Source: Bacillota bacterium
Lineage (GTDB): Bacteria > Bacillota > Clostridia > Tissierellales > Peptoniphilaceae
Length of the DNA stretch: 31,218 nt
NCBI GenBank assembly: GCA_023393715.1
Contig: JAEXCD010000043.1
Span: 1 to 31,218, forward strand
Reading direction: 5' to 3'
Position numbers and translations under genes: made by a program. The notes under the pieces are model-generated. The model saw nothing but the letters and a program-made list of their open reading frames with translations. It was not told where the DNA came from and did not search any database. Below, piece after piece: positions 15,022 to 23,519 of the stretch; the stretch's first letter is position 1, and the number at the start of each line of letters is the position of its first letter.

Positions 15022-16779
15022 GTGAAAGCGGAACGCATTCGAAAGAAATTGGTTTCCCGGTTTCCTGAGCTTTCCTCGACGCTTTCGGTAACCGCGGATG
15101 AGCGGCATATCGTCCTTCTAAGGGGCGAGGCGCCGGATTGGGATACGGTCGTGGCGGCGGGGCATTTCGCGGCGAAGCAGCGAGGGGTGCGCAATGTACG
15201 AAACGAGCTTTCGACGACAGAGCACCCAATCGCGCGCCCCGATCGTTCGGAGGAGCTTCGGGCTGCGCGGGAGCAGGGCGTCCTTGGCGAATACGACGTC
15301 GTGATCATCGGCGCGGGCGTCAGCGGCTGCGGGATTGCCCGGGAGCTTGCCCGGAAAAAGCTGCGCATCGCCGTCGTCGAAAAAGAGAGCGACGTAGCCA
15401 TGGGAGCGTCAAAGGCCAATAACGGCATGATTCATCCGGGACATGCGGTGATGCCGGGCACGCTGAAGGCGAAGCTGAATATCGAGGGAAATGCGCTGTA
15501 TGACGAGTGGGCAAAGGAGCTTCATTTTGAATTCCATCGCAGCGGCTCCGTCGTCTTAGCATATCCCGGAGATTCCAGACTGCTGCTGTACGGACTGTAT
15601 CTTGTGGGAAAGCTGAACGGTGTTCCGGGCATACGAATGATGAATGAGCGGGCGATTAAGGAGTACGATCCCAACGTGCCGGGTCATCCGTGCAAGGGGG
15701 TGTACACGCCGACGACGGCGATTGTCGACGGATTTGAGGTGACGATTGCCCTGGCGGAAAATGCGGCGGCGAATGGCGTGGATTTTTTTCTCGATACGGA
15801 GCTTCTGGCCATCGATCGTCGGGAAAATTGCGTCGCTGCGGCCGTAACCAGCCGCGGCGTCCTGAAAACAAAGTGCATTGTGGATGCGGCGGGGATTTAC
15901 GCCGACGAGGTTGCCGAGATGGCGGGGGATGCGTTCTATACGCTGCACGCGCGCCGCGGCGTCATTGCGATTCTGGACAAAAACTGTCCCGGCGTCCGCG
16001 AGAGCGTGACCCGAATCAGACCGCTCAACCGTAACGAAAACAGTAAGGGAGGCGGGGTCGAGCGAACCGTATCCGGGAATCCGTTACTGGGACCTTCGGC
16101 AAAGGAGATCTTTGACCGCGAGGACACCTCGGTTACGGAGGAGGAGCTGGAATATGCGTTTCAGCGCGGGATGGAAATGTTCCCCGGCGCAGACCGAAGC
16201 GATATCATTTCCTTTTTCGCCGGCATCCGCGCACCGGATTATACGGAAGACTTCATCATTGAGGCCTCGGAAAAAACGGCGGGCTTCATCCATTGCTCGG
16301 GCATTCAGTCACCGGGGCTCGCCTCGGCGCCTGCGATCGCACGGAGGGTCAAGGGTCTGGTCGAGGCCTTCTTCGACGCGCAGGGACGCCCGCTGGCCGA
16401 TAACGAGGACTTTTGCCCGAATCGCCCCGAAATGCCGCGCTTTGCACAGATGAGCGAGGAGGAGCGCGATGCGTGGATTCGGCGGGACCCGAGAGCGGGA
16501 CATGTGATTTGCCGGTGTGAATTGGTGACGGAGGCGGAGATCGTCGAGGCGATCCGTCGCAAGCCATATCCGCGAACCGTCGATGGCATTAAACGGCGCG
16601 TTCGGGCGGGCGCGGGGCGCTGTCAGGGCGGGTTTTGCAGTCCCAGAGTCGTGGATATCCTGGCGCGGGAGCTTGGCGTCGATGTGACGGAAATTGCGCA
16701 GAAAAAGGCGCAGCGAACGATACTGACAGGGCATACCCGAACGGTCAGAGCACAGGAGGTGGCGCATGAAGAATCGTGA
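15022..16779 (+). CDS. GlpA-like FAD-dependent dehydrogenase with BON-like and BFD [2Fe-2S] domains
   Basis: First gene of the FAD/ETF unit, 585 residues. Residues 1-66 resemble a BON domain (alternating pattern around HIVLLRGE and GVRNVRNEL). A DAO-type FAD-binding core starts at about 91 with the dinucleotide loop VVIIGAGVSGCGIA and has the GlpA-like MGASKANNGMIHPGH. The C-terminal part is a BFD-like iron-sulfur domain: Cys497-x-Cys499 and Cys534-x4-Cys539. By family it would oxidise sn-glycerol 3-phosphate to DHAP or a related phosphate ester, passing electrons from FAD through the cluster. GTG start with AAAAGGAAGG 9 nt upstream. It overlaps the next gene by 14 nt. No membrane segment is present, and no GlpC homologue follows. 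Confidence 0.88.
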   Translation: MKAERIRKKLVSRFPELSSTLSVTADERHIVLLRGEAPDWDTVVAAGHFAAKQRGVRNVRNELSTTEHPIARPDRSEELRAAREQGVLGEYDVVIIGAGVSGCGIARELARKKLRIAVVEKESDVAMGASKANNGMIHPGHAVMPGTLKAKLNIEGNALYDEWAKELHFEFHRSGSVVLAYPGDSRLLLYGLYLVGKLNGVPGIRMMNERAIKEYDPNVPGHPCKGVYTPTTAIVDGFEVTIALAENAAANGVDFFLDTELLAIDRRENCVAAAVTSRGVLKTKCIVDAAGIYADEVAEMAGDAFYTLHARRGVIAILDKNCPGVRESVTRIRPLNRNENSKGGGVERTVSGNPLLGPSAKEIFDREDTSVTEEELEYAFQRGMEMFPGADRSDIISFFAGIRAPDYTEDFIIEASEKTAGFIHCSGIQSPGLASAPAIARRVKGLVEAFFDAQGRPLADNEDFCPNRPEMPRFAQMSEEERDAWIRRDPRAGHVICRCELVTEAEIVEAIRRKPYPRTVDGIKRRVRAGAGRCQGGFCSPRVVDILARELGVDVTEIAQKKAQRTILTGHTRTVRAQEVAHEES

Positions 16780-18028
16780 GGTCGATCTGCTGATCATCGG
16801 CGCCGGACCCGCCGGACTGGCGGCTGCTGTGGAGGCGAAGAAAAACGGCCTCGACAATGTGCTTGTAGTCGAACGAAACGAGGAAGCGGGCGGCATTCTG
16901 CAGCAGTGTATTCACGACGGCTTCGGGCTGCACCGCTTCGGCGAGGCGCTGTCCGGACCGCAGTATGCCCAGCGTTTTATCGATGAGGCGAAGCGGCTGG
17001 GCGTGGAGCTGCTGCTGAATACAATGGTCATTGAGCTGAGAGAGGATCGGACGGCGATTGCCGTCAACGAACGGGACGGCATACTGCACATCCGCGCCAG
17101 GGCGGTTGTTCTGGCTATGGGGTGTCGCGAACGGAGCCGAATGCAGGCGTTTTTAATGGGGGCGCGTCCCAAGGGCGTGCTGACGGCGGGAACGGTGCAG
17201 CGCTATCTGAACGTGGAAGGCGTGCGCCCCGGAAAAAGAGCGGTCATTTTGGGCTCGGGCGATATCGGTCTGATCATGGCGCGGCGCATGACGCTGGAGG
17301 GAATCGAGGTGGAAGGCGTTTACGAAAAAATGCCGAACCCGGGAGGGCTGCGGCGAAACGTCTTTCAGTGTCTCGACGACTACGGCATTCCGCTGTATCT
17401 GTCGACGACGGTGACGCAAATTCACGGGAAATTTGCCCTGGAGGGGGTCACCGTACAGCAGTTTGATGCGGCGCAAAAACCGATTGAGGGGACAAAGCGC
17501 TTTATTCCATGTGATCTGCTCGTGCTGTCGGTCGGGCTGATTCCGGAGAATGAGCTTTCCAAGCAGGCGGGCATTCCGATGAATGCTCGGACGAGAGGGC
17601 CGGTTTTAGACAACGACATGATGAGCGAAAAGGAGGGCTTCTTCTCCGCGGGGAATGTCAGCTGTGTTTTTGATCTCGTCGACCACGTTTCCGATACCGG
17701 AGAGCGTGCAGCGCAGGGCGTACTGCGTTATCTGAAGCAGGGCGCATCGGGGGAAAAGCAAACGGAAATTGTCGCCGGTGAGGGCGTGAACATCCTGATG
17801 CCGACGAGATATCGCGCCTCGGAGCGATCGCTTCGACTCTATGCGCGCAGCGGGCGGATCTTCGGAGCCTGTCAGATTTGCGTTCGTCAGGGAGACCGCC
17901 TCCTGTACCAAAAGAATGCGCCCGCACTTTTGCCTCAGGAAATGCTTTCGGTCGACGTCCCGGATTGTCGGGCTGACGGCACACCCATTGTGCTGAGCAT
18001 CGTGGGAAGGGAGGCAACGGATGCGTGA
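16766..18028 (+). CDS. NAD(P)/FAD-dependent oxidoreductase, GlpA partner
   Basis: A 420-residue flavoprotein of the pyridine-nucleotide-disulfide oxidoreductase superfamily. The FAD loop is LLIIGAGPAGLA (9-20), the middle NAD(P)-binding loop is VILGSGDIGLIMARR (160-174), and a second FAD contact is GFFSAGNVS. It lacks the redox-active CxxxxC of true disulfide reductases but has CQIC near residue 374, as in HcnB/opine-oxidase-like subunits. This gene type regularly follows a GlpA-like dehydrogenase and precedes DUF1667 in Firmicutes and Thermotogae. Its likely job is to exchange electrons between the dehydrogenase and NAD(P)H. The start has GGAGG 6 nt before the ATG and overlaps the previous gene by 14 nt and the next by 8. 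Confidence 0.88.
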   Translation: MKNREVDLLIIGAGPAGLAAAVEAKKNGLDNVLVVERNEEAGGILQQCIHDGFGLHRFGEALSGPQYAQRFIDEAKRLGVELLLNTMVIELREDRTAIAVNERDGILHIRARAVVLAMGCRERSRMQAFLMGARPKGVLTAGTVQRYLNVEGVRPGKRAVILGSGDIGLIMARRMTLEGIEVEGVYEKMPNPGGLRRNVFQCLDDYGIPLYLSTTVTQIHGKFALEGVTVQQFDAAQKPIEGTKRFIPCDLLVLSVGLIPENELSKQAGIPMNARTRGPVLDNDMMSEKEGFFSAGNVSCVFDLVDHVSDTGERAAQGVLRYLKQGASGEKQTEIVAGEGVNILMPTRYRASERSLRLYARSGRIFGACQICVRQGDRLLYQKNAPALLPQEMLSVDVPDCRADGTPIVLSIVGREATDA

Positions 18029-18374
18029 ATTGATTTGTATCTCCTGTCCGGTCGGGTGCCGGATGCAGGCGGAAAAAAGGGGCGACGAGGTTTGTGTTTC
18101 GGGGAATCGATGCCGCCGGGGGCAGGCCTTTGCGCAGGAAGAAATGACGAACCCGAAGAGGATGCTGACGACGGTCATTGCCGTAGCGGGCGAGCCGTTC
18201 CGGCTTCTTCCGGTGATTTCCCGCGCGCCGTTTCCGAAGGAGAAACTTCGGGAAGGCCTGGCGGCTTTGCGCGATGTGGTGCGCGCCAGGCCGATTGAAG
18301 AGGGAAGCGTCGTCGTAGCGGATTTGCTGCACACGGGAATTGACATTGTTGCGGCAAAAACAATAGAAGGATAA
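18021..18374 (+). CDS. DUF1667 cysteine-rich protein
   Basis: A small protein of 117 residues with an N-terminal cluster-like Cys set: Cys6, Cys9, Cys13 (CISCPVGC), Cys25 and Cys31. The rest is a compact domain ending in HTGIDIVAAKTI. DUF1667 members are found almost only next to GlpA-like and HcnB-like flavoproteins and may carry an Fe-S cluster or zinc and act as a third subunit; the exact role is not established. It overlaps the oxidoreductase by 8 nt, which implies co-production in fixed ratio. Confidence 0.9.
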   Translation: MRELICISCPVGCRMQAEKRGDEVCVSGNRCRRGQAFAQEEMTNPKRMLTTVIAVAGEPFRLLPVISRAPFPKEKLREGLAALRDVVRARPIEEGSVVVADLLHTGIDIVAAKTIEG

Positions 18375-18386
18375 TGGAGGAAAGCG

Positions 18387-19793
18387 ATGGAGCAAATGAG
18401 ATGGAATGATCTTTTGCAAGAGGATCAGATTTTGAGGAGCGAGGGGGATCGCCGCCGGTACGCAACGGATCTGTATGCGCTGCGGCTGTTTCAAAAGCAT
18501 GTGGGCTGGACGCCGACACTGCCAAGCGTGGTTCTCTGTCCTTCCTCGACGAAGGAGCTGTCGGACATTGTGAAACGGGCGCGGGAAACGAAGAGCCCGA
18601 TTATCCCCTATGGCGCAGGATCCGGTGTTTTAGCGGGCGCGGAATGCAATGACGAACACGCGGTCGTCGTGTCGACGGAAAAGCTGAATGCCGTCGAGGA
18701 AGTCGATGTGTGGAATCAGACGGTTACGGTGGGAGCGGGCGTGCTCATCCGCGATTTGGAGAACTATGTGAATCAGCAGGGGTACATCCTCGGCCATTAT
18801 CCTCAATCCATGGAGCTGGCCTCGATGGGCGGGTTGGTTGCGACGCGCTCGATCGGCCAGTTTTCGACGCTGTACGGCGGCATTGAGGATCTGCTCGTCG
18901 GTCTGGAGGCCGTGCTGCCAAACGGGGAAATTCTCCATATCAAGCCCAATCCGAGAAAGGCGACCGGGCCCGATCTCCGCCACCTCTTCCTCGGTGCGGA
19001 GGGAATCTTCGGCATTGTGACGCAGGTTACGGTGCGCGTGTTTCCGATCCCGCAGGCGCAGTGGAAGCAATCGTACCGCGTCGGGACAATGCGCGAAGGC
19101 TTCGGTCTGATTCGGGATATCCTGCAGGAGGGGGTGCGCCCCGCGGTTGTACGGCTTCACGACTGGCTGGAGTGTGAGAAGCCGTACAGCGCCTTTATGG
19201 AGGAGGGCGAATGTCTTCTGATTCTGCTGTGTGAGGGCAATGAGGAAAAAGTGGCGTATCAGCAGAAGGTGATCGAGCGCGTGATTGGGGACCGCGCAAA
19301 GGCGGCGGGCCCGAAACCGGTTGAAATCTGGTATACACACCGAAATGATGCGGCGGACGAATACGAGAAGTACGGCGAACAGGGAATATTGGTCGATACG
19401 ATCGAGGTGTCGGCGAATTGGGGCAACGTGGCCGACCTTTACGAGCGGGTTACGGAGCGCGCGTACTATTCGATTCCTGAATTGATCTTCTTTTCGGGGC
19501 ATTCCTCGCATTCGTACACAAATGGGACGAACATCTATTTTGAGATGGGGGCATTGCCGATGCCGGGAATGAGTCTGGAAGAGATTGAAAAGCTGCATCG
19601 CTCGGTTTGGGATATCATCGAGGAGGAAACCCTGCTCCTTGGCGGAGCAATCGCGCACCATCACGGAGTCGGGAAACACCGCGTACCGTATCTGAGCGCT
19701 GAGCTGGGCGAGGGATATGAGGTGCTCACTCAGATTAAGCAGGCGTTGGATCCGGACGGGCTGCTGAATCCGGGGACAATTTTACCGCGATGA
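18387..19793 (+). CDS. FAD-binding oxidase, alkyl-DHAP synthase-like
   Basis: A 468-residue VAO/PCMH-type flavoprotein (GlcD superfamily). The FAD diphosphate loop is IPYGAGSG (73-80), followed by the FAD region ASMGGLVATRSIG and GPDLRHLFLGAEGIFGI. The C-terminal half carries SHSYTNGTNIYF and a histidine triad in AIAHHHGVGKHR (His424-426), features characteristic of alkyldihydroxyacetonephosphate synthase rather than of glycolate or lactate dehydrogenases. Alternatives are a 2-hydroxyacid dehydrogenase that delivers electrons to the ETF encoded next, or an ether-lipid type enzyme using DHAP from the GlpA-like step. A GGAGG precedes the ATG; the gene overlaps etfBA by 4 nt. Confidence 0.85.
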   Translation: MEQMRWNDLLQEDQILRSEGDRRRYATDLYALRLFQKHVGWTPTLPSVVLCPSSTKELSDIVKRARETKSPIIPYGAGSGVLAGAECNDEHAVVVSTEKLNAVEEVDVWNQTVTVGAGVLIRDLENYVNQQGYILGHYPQSMELASMGGLVATRSIGQFSTLYGGIEDLLVGLEAVLPNGEILHIKPNPRKATGPDLRHLFLGAEGIFGIVTQVTVRVFPIPQAQWKQSYRVGTMREGFGLIRDILQEGVRPAVVRLHDWLECEKPYSAFMEEGECLLILLCEGNEEKVAYQQKVIERVIGDRAKAAGPKPVEIWYTHRNDAADEYEKYGEQGILVDTIEVSANWGNVADLYERVTERAYYSIPELIFFSGHSSHSYTNGTNIYFEMGALPMPGMSLEEIEKLHRSVWDIIEEETLLLGGAIAHHHGVGKHRVPYLSAELGEGYEVLTQIKQALDPDGLLNPGTILPR

Positions 19794-21550
19794 AGGCAGC
19801 AATCTGCCTGAAGCAGGTGCCCGATTGCCGGACGATCTCGGCGGATCCGCAGTCGGGGCGCCTTCTTCGCGATACGGCGGGGTCGATGCCCAATCCGGCG
19901 GATCTCGAAGGGCTTGCCGCGCTGTACGCGATGAAGCAGGGGCGGGAGCTCGGCTGCTCCGTCGCGCTGACCATGGGGCCAAAGTCGGCAAGGGCCTGTT
20001 TGCGCGAGGCGCTGGCGCAGGGCGTTGACGAGGCGATTCATCTTCGGGACGCGGCCTTGGCAGGCGCGGATGTCTATGCCACCGCATATGCGTTGGCGCA
20101 GGCGCTCAAGGCGGAAGAGCGTCGAAGCGGCATGCCGATCGATTGGATCTGGTGCGGCCGTGCGTCCTCCGACAGCGAAACCGGGCAGCTGCCCGGAGAG
20201 CTGGCGGCGCTGCGCGGTGCGGCCTATGTGCCGAATGTGCTGTCGCTTCGATGGGCGGATGAAAAAGAAAGGGAGCAGAAGGACGGGTCATGTCTGATCG
20301 TCGTGCAGCGCTTTGGCACTGCGCGGCGCACGCTTCTCGTCGAGGCGCCGGCCGTGCTGACCCCGGCAGATGGCGGTTTTCCGATCCGCTATCCGTCGCT
20401 TCGCGACAGGCAGCTGGCGCGGCGGAAGGACATTTTGACGTGGTCGATTGACGAGCTCCCGGATACCGATCGAGCGCACTATGGCTATGCGGGCTCGAAG
20501 ACGAAATTGCATCGGATGTTCGTTCCGACGGTGACGCGTCAGGCGACAGAGCTCGACGCATGGTCGGACGAGTGGCTGAACAGGGAGCTCGCGGAGGCGG
20601 CGGGCAAGGACGATCGCCGCATCGCTGTGGAACGGACCGCGCCGGTCGCTGTGGGTTCTGTGAAGGACGTGACGCTCGTCGACACCGGAGACGATTCTGC
20701 GATGAGGGAGCTGATCGGCGCGGCTGCGGAGACGGGATCTGTGCGGCTGCGCCTTCTGACGAGGTCAGACAAACCCGCGTCCTTTGAAGGGGCGGTGGAG
20801 GAGCTCATCTCGCTTGACAAGGCAGAGAAGGATGAGGCGTATCTGGCGGGCGTGATCTCGTGGATCTCGACGCATCCAACCGACGCCGTGCTGTTCCCCG
20901 CGGATGACGCGGGCTGCTGGCTCGCCGCTCAGACGGCAGCGCGATGCGGCCTGGGGCTGACGGCATCCTGTACGGGCTTTTCGTGGGAGGGCGGCTCGCT
21001 CCTTCAGATCCGTCCCGCGTTTGATGAGCAGATGCTCGTTTCCATTCAAAGCGTGGGAAAGCCGGCCATGGCGACGGTGCGGCGCGGGGTGTTTCCAGAG
21101 CATGACCGTCGGGGCATTCGCACGAGATGCACCCGAATGCCGGCGCCGGCATTCGCTCCGAGCGGCGTTACGTGCCTGAGCGTGGAGCCGATGGAGGAGG
21201 AAGCGGCGTTGTTTACCGAGCGGCTCGTCGTCTTTGGCGCGGGCTTTCGCGACCCGAAGCAGCTGGAAAGAGGAATTGCGTGGGCGGAGAAGAAGGGCTT
21301 GTCCTGGGGCGTCACACGCGCTCTGGTCGAAGCGGGCTTTGCGCCGCGAGAGCGGCAGATCGGGGTGAGCGGGCATTCGGTTCATGCGCGGTTCGTTTTG
21401 CTGCTCGGCGTTTCCGGAAGCCGTCAGACGATGCTGGGACTGTCGCAGGCGCGCCGCAGGGTGGCGGTGAATACGGATCGGAACGCGCCCGTCCTGCGGG
21501 ACGCGGATGCATATTATATTGGTTCGTGGGAAGAGATCGTATCAAAATAA
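19790..21550 (+). CDS. Electron transfer flavoprotein, fused EtfB-EtfA
   Basis: One 586-residue chain holds both ETF subunits. Residues 1-255 are EtfB-like (MKAAICLKQVPD..., TMGPKSARACLREALAQGVDEA, GADVYATAYALA, and a GRASSDSETGQLP loop). Residues about 285-586 are EtfA-like, with the FAD domain from 478 (QIGVSGHSVHARF, LLGVSGSRQTML, AVNTDRNAP). Several FAD-contact positions deviate from the usual EtfA: GVSGHSV for GQTGKxV and SRQTML for AIQHLA. It should accept electrons from the preceding FAD oxidase. Bifurcation is possible but not shown. ATG overlaps the stop of the previous gene (ATGA) with no clear ribosome binding site, so translation is coupled. Confidence 0.87.
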   Translation: MKAAICLKQVPDCRTISADPQSGRLLRDTAGSMPNPADLEGLAALYAMKQGRELGCSVALTMGPKSARACLREALAQGVDEAIHLRDAALAGADVYATAYALAQALKAEERRSGMPIDWIWCGRASSDSETGQLPGELAALRGAAYVPNVLSLRWADEKEREQKDGSCLIVVQRFGTARRTLLVEAPAVLTPADGGFPIRYPSLRDRQLARRKDILTWSIDELPDTDRAHYGYAGSKTKLHRMFVPTVTRQATELDAWSDEWLNRELAEAAGKDDRRIAVERTAPVAVGSVKDVTLVDTGDDSAMRELIGAAAETGSVRLRLLTRSDKPASFEGAVEELISLDKAEKDEAYLAGVISWISTHPTDAVLFPADDAGCWLAAQTAARCGLGLTASCTGFSWEGGSLLQIRPAFDEQMLVSIQSVGKPAMATVRRGVFPEHDRRGIRTRCTRMPAPAFAPSGVTCLSVEPMEEEAALFTERLVVFGAGFRDPKQLERGIAWAEKKGLSWGVTRALVEAGFAPRERQIGVSGHSVHARFVLLLGVSGSRQTMLGLSQARRRVAVNTDRNAPVLRDADAYYIGSWEEIVSK

Positions 21551-21561
21551 AGGAGGATAAA

Positions 21562-21816
21562 ATGGATAAACTGAAATTAGCCGATTTGGAGTGGACGGGA
21601 AACAGCAAGCAGATGTTCGATGAAATCATGGGGCGGCTGCCGCTGATGTATCGCGCTGCGATTAAGAAAAAGTTTGAGGTCTGGGTGAATCAGAAGGGAG
21701 AGCGCGTCATCCGCGAGTGGAATATCAAGCATACATTGGAAAAGTATGCGCCGGCGGCGATGCGCGAGCAGATGATGCCGATCTATGAAGCCTTAAAAAC
21801 CGAAGAGGAAGCGTAA
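21562..21816 (+). CDS. Small protein resembling the PCP_red domain, 84 aa
   Basis: ATG 21562 follows a consensus AAAGGAGG, 11 bp after the ETF stop. The 84-residue product has the pattern W-x(n)-F-x-I-x(3)-LP-x(2)-YR-x(2)-I-x(2)-KFEVWV-x(3)-GE, which resembles the short PCP_red domain found at the C-terminus of protochlorophyllide reductase B subunits and as add-ons in anaerobe redox proteins. There are no cysteines or histidine clusters, so it does not bind a cluster by itself. Its place directly after the ETF gene suggests a small accessory subunit. The family assignment is tentative. Confidence 0.6.
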   Translation: MDKLKLADLEWTGNSKQMFDEIMGRLPLMYRAAIKKKFEVWVNQKGERVIREWNIKHTLEKYAPAAMREQMMPIYEALKTEEEA

Positions 21817-21858
21817 GGCGGTACCACACAGTCGGGGAAGGGCGGCGTTGGAGAAAGC

Positions 21859-21888
21859 GTGGACGCAGCCTCGCGAATGCTGTATGCT
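21859..21888 (+). promoter_or_regulatory. Possible internal promoter before the FGGY kinase
   Basis: GTGGAC (21859-21864), 18 bp, TATGCT (21883-21888) sits in the only sizeable gap (125 bp) of the unit. It is a weak match that could allow kinase and regulator to be made separately. Confidence 0.3.
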
Positions 21889-21941
21889 GTCTGTAGGAAC
21901 GAGTGTACAAAATCCTGTAAATTCAAAGAAGCGAGGAAGCC

Positions 21942-23519
21942 ATGGAAGACCGTAGATATCGAAATGATCCGAGATACATCATGTCAATCGATATTGGCAC
22001 GCAAAGCGTGCGCGCAATGGTGTTTACCCAATCCGGCGACGTGGTGGCGACGGAAAGACTGCTGAGCGAGCCGCCCTACTCTTTGCAGCTGGGCTGGGCG
22101 GAGCTGCCGGCGGATTCCGTGTGGCAGAACGTCTGTACTGTATGTCAGCGGCTGAGAGCGCATATGCAGGAGAAGCTCGACCGTGTGGAGGCCTGTGCGA
22201 TCACGGCGAACCGCGACAATATCATTGCGCTGGATCGCGAGGGGAACTATCTGCGCGACTGGATCACGTGGGTGGACAAACGCCGGACGCCGGAGGCATT
22301 AGCGGATCTGAATACCCTGTGGAAGGGCGAGAAAAGAATTATCCGCCTTTTTGCCAAGGAGCTGGCCGCCATTATTACGACGCGCTCCAAATTTAACTGG
22401 TTCAAGTACCACGAGCCGCAGACCTATGAACGGGCGGCGAGCTATCTGACCATGAGCGGTCTCGTGACCTATAAGCTTACGGGGGAACGCGCCGATTCCT
22501 ATGGGATGCAGGCGGGCGTGCTGCCCTTCAATGGGGCCAAGAATGAATTTTACACCTACGATTTCCTCTGGCAGGCGATGGGGGTGCGCCGGGATCAGCT
22601 GGATTACCGGCTTTGCGGGCCGGCAGAGCTTTTGGGGCGCGTCAGCCCGGAGGCGGCCGCACTGACGGGACTGCCGGAGGGGCTGCCGATCGTCGCATCC
22701 GGCGGAGACAAGCAGTGCGAGGTGCTGGGGGCAGGCGCGTTCAGCGAGGACACGGCGGTTATTTCGTATGGCACGATGGCGACGATTTCGGTGACCTCCG
22801 ATCGCTACGTGTCGGATCGAGCCTTCAGCTTTTACTCCTTTTCCTCCAGCATTCGGGGCAAATTTTACGAGGAATTTCTGATCGACAGGGGGTATTGGCT
22901 CGTGACGTGGTTCTGCCGTCAGTATGCGCTCGAAGAGGATTTCCCTTCGTTTTTGCAGGAAATGAATGAAAGGGCGAGCCGAATTCCGCCGGGCAGCCAG
23001 GGCCTGTTCGTCTATCCGTTCTGGGCGCCGCACTACGTGCTGTATCCCGAAGCGCGCGGCGCCATTATGGGACTGACCGACGATCATCGGCCGGAGCACA
23101 TCTACCGTGCGATTTTGGAGAGCGTGGCGTTTTCGCTCAAAATGGGCTTCCAAAAGATCCGGAAAAAGACGAAACGACCCATTCGGGAGCTCATTGTCGT
23201 CGGCGGCGGCGCCGAATCGGACGTCGCCATGCAGCTGACGGCGGATATCTTTAATGTGCCCGTGCAGCGCCTTTCCGTCAAGGAGGTTTGCGGGATGGGG
23301 GCGGCCATTGCGGCGGGGATTTATGCGGGCGTATACGAGGATGAACGGGACGGCGTGGAGCATATGCGCCGGGTGGACCGCGTTTTTACGCCGATTGCAG
23401 AGAACGTGAAGCTGTACGAGGAAATCTATTCTGAGATATATCTCAAAATGTACAAGGCCAATTTGCCGATTTTCCGAAAATTAAACGAGCTCGGTAAAAT
23501 CGAGGTGCACCATGGATGA
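21942..23519 (+). CDS. FGGY-family carbohydrate kinase (glycerol kinase/xylulokinase-like)
   Basis: A 525-residue sugar/polyol kinase. The phosphate-1 loop is MSIDIGTQSVRAMVF near residues 14-28. The C-terminal FGGY domain has ELIVVGGGAESDVAMQLTADIF and the adenosine loop GMGAAIAAGIYAG. It is slightly longer than glycerol kinases (about 500). The substrate cannot be read from the sequence; with a GlpA-like dehydrogenase in the same unit, glycerol or another polyol is plausible. The catalytic Asp is expected in the GGDKQCEVLGAG region. The start has a GAGGAAG 3 nt before the ATG. It overlaps the regulator gene by 8 nt. No glycerol facilitator or other transporter is in the unit. Confidence 0.87.
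   Translation: MEDRRYRNDPRYIMSIDIGTQSVRAMVFTQSGDVVATERLLSEPPYSLQLGWAELPADSVWQNVCTVCQRLRAHMQEKLDRVEACAITANRDNIIALDREGNYLRDWITWVDKRRTPEALADLNTLWKGEKRIIRLFAKELAAIITTRSKFNWFKYHEPQTYERAASYLTMSGLVTYKLTGERADSYGMQAGVLPFNGAKNEFYTYDFLWQAMGVRRDQLDYRLCGPAELLGRVSPEAAALTGLPEGLPIVASGGDKQCEVLGAGAFSEDTAVISYGTMATISVTSDRYVSDRAFSFYSFSSSIRGKFYEEFLIDRGYWLVTWFCRQYALEEDFPSFLQEMNERASRIPPGSQGLFVYPFWAPHYVLYPEARGAIMGLTDDHRPEHIYRAILESVAFSLKMGFQKIRKKTKRPIRELIVVGGGAESDVAMQLTADIFNVPVQRLSVKEVCGMGAAIAAGIYAGVYEDERDGVEHMRRVDRVFTPIAENVKLYEEIYSEIYLKMYKANLPIFRKLNELGKIEVHHG

Noticed and set aside
18630..19679. 349-codon minus-strand open frame
   Set aside because: Antisense shadow of the AGPS-like oxidase, with His/Arg-rich composition typical of GC-rich shadows.
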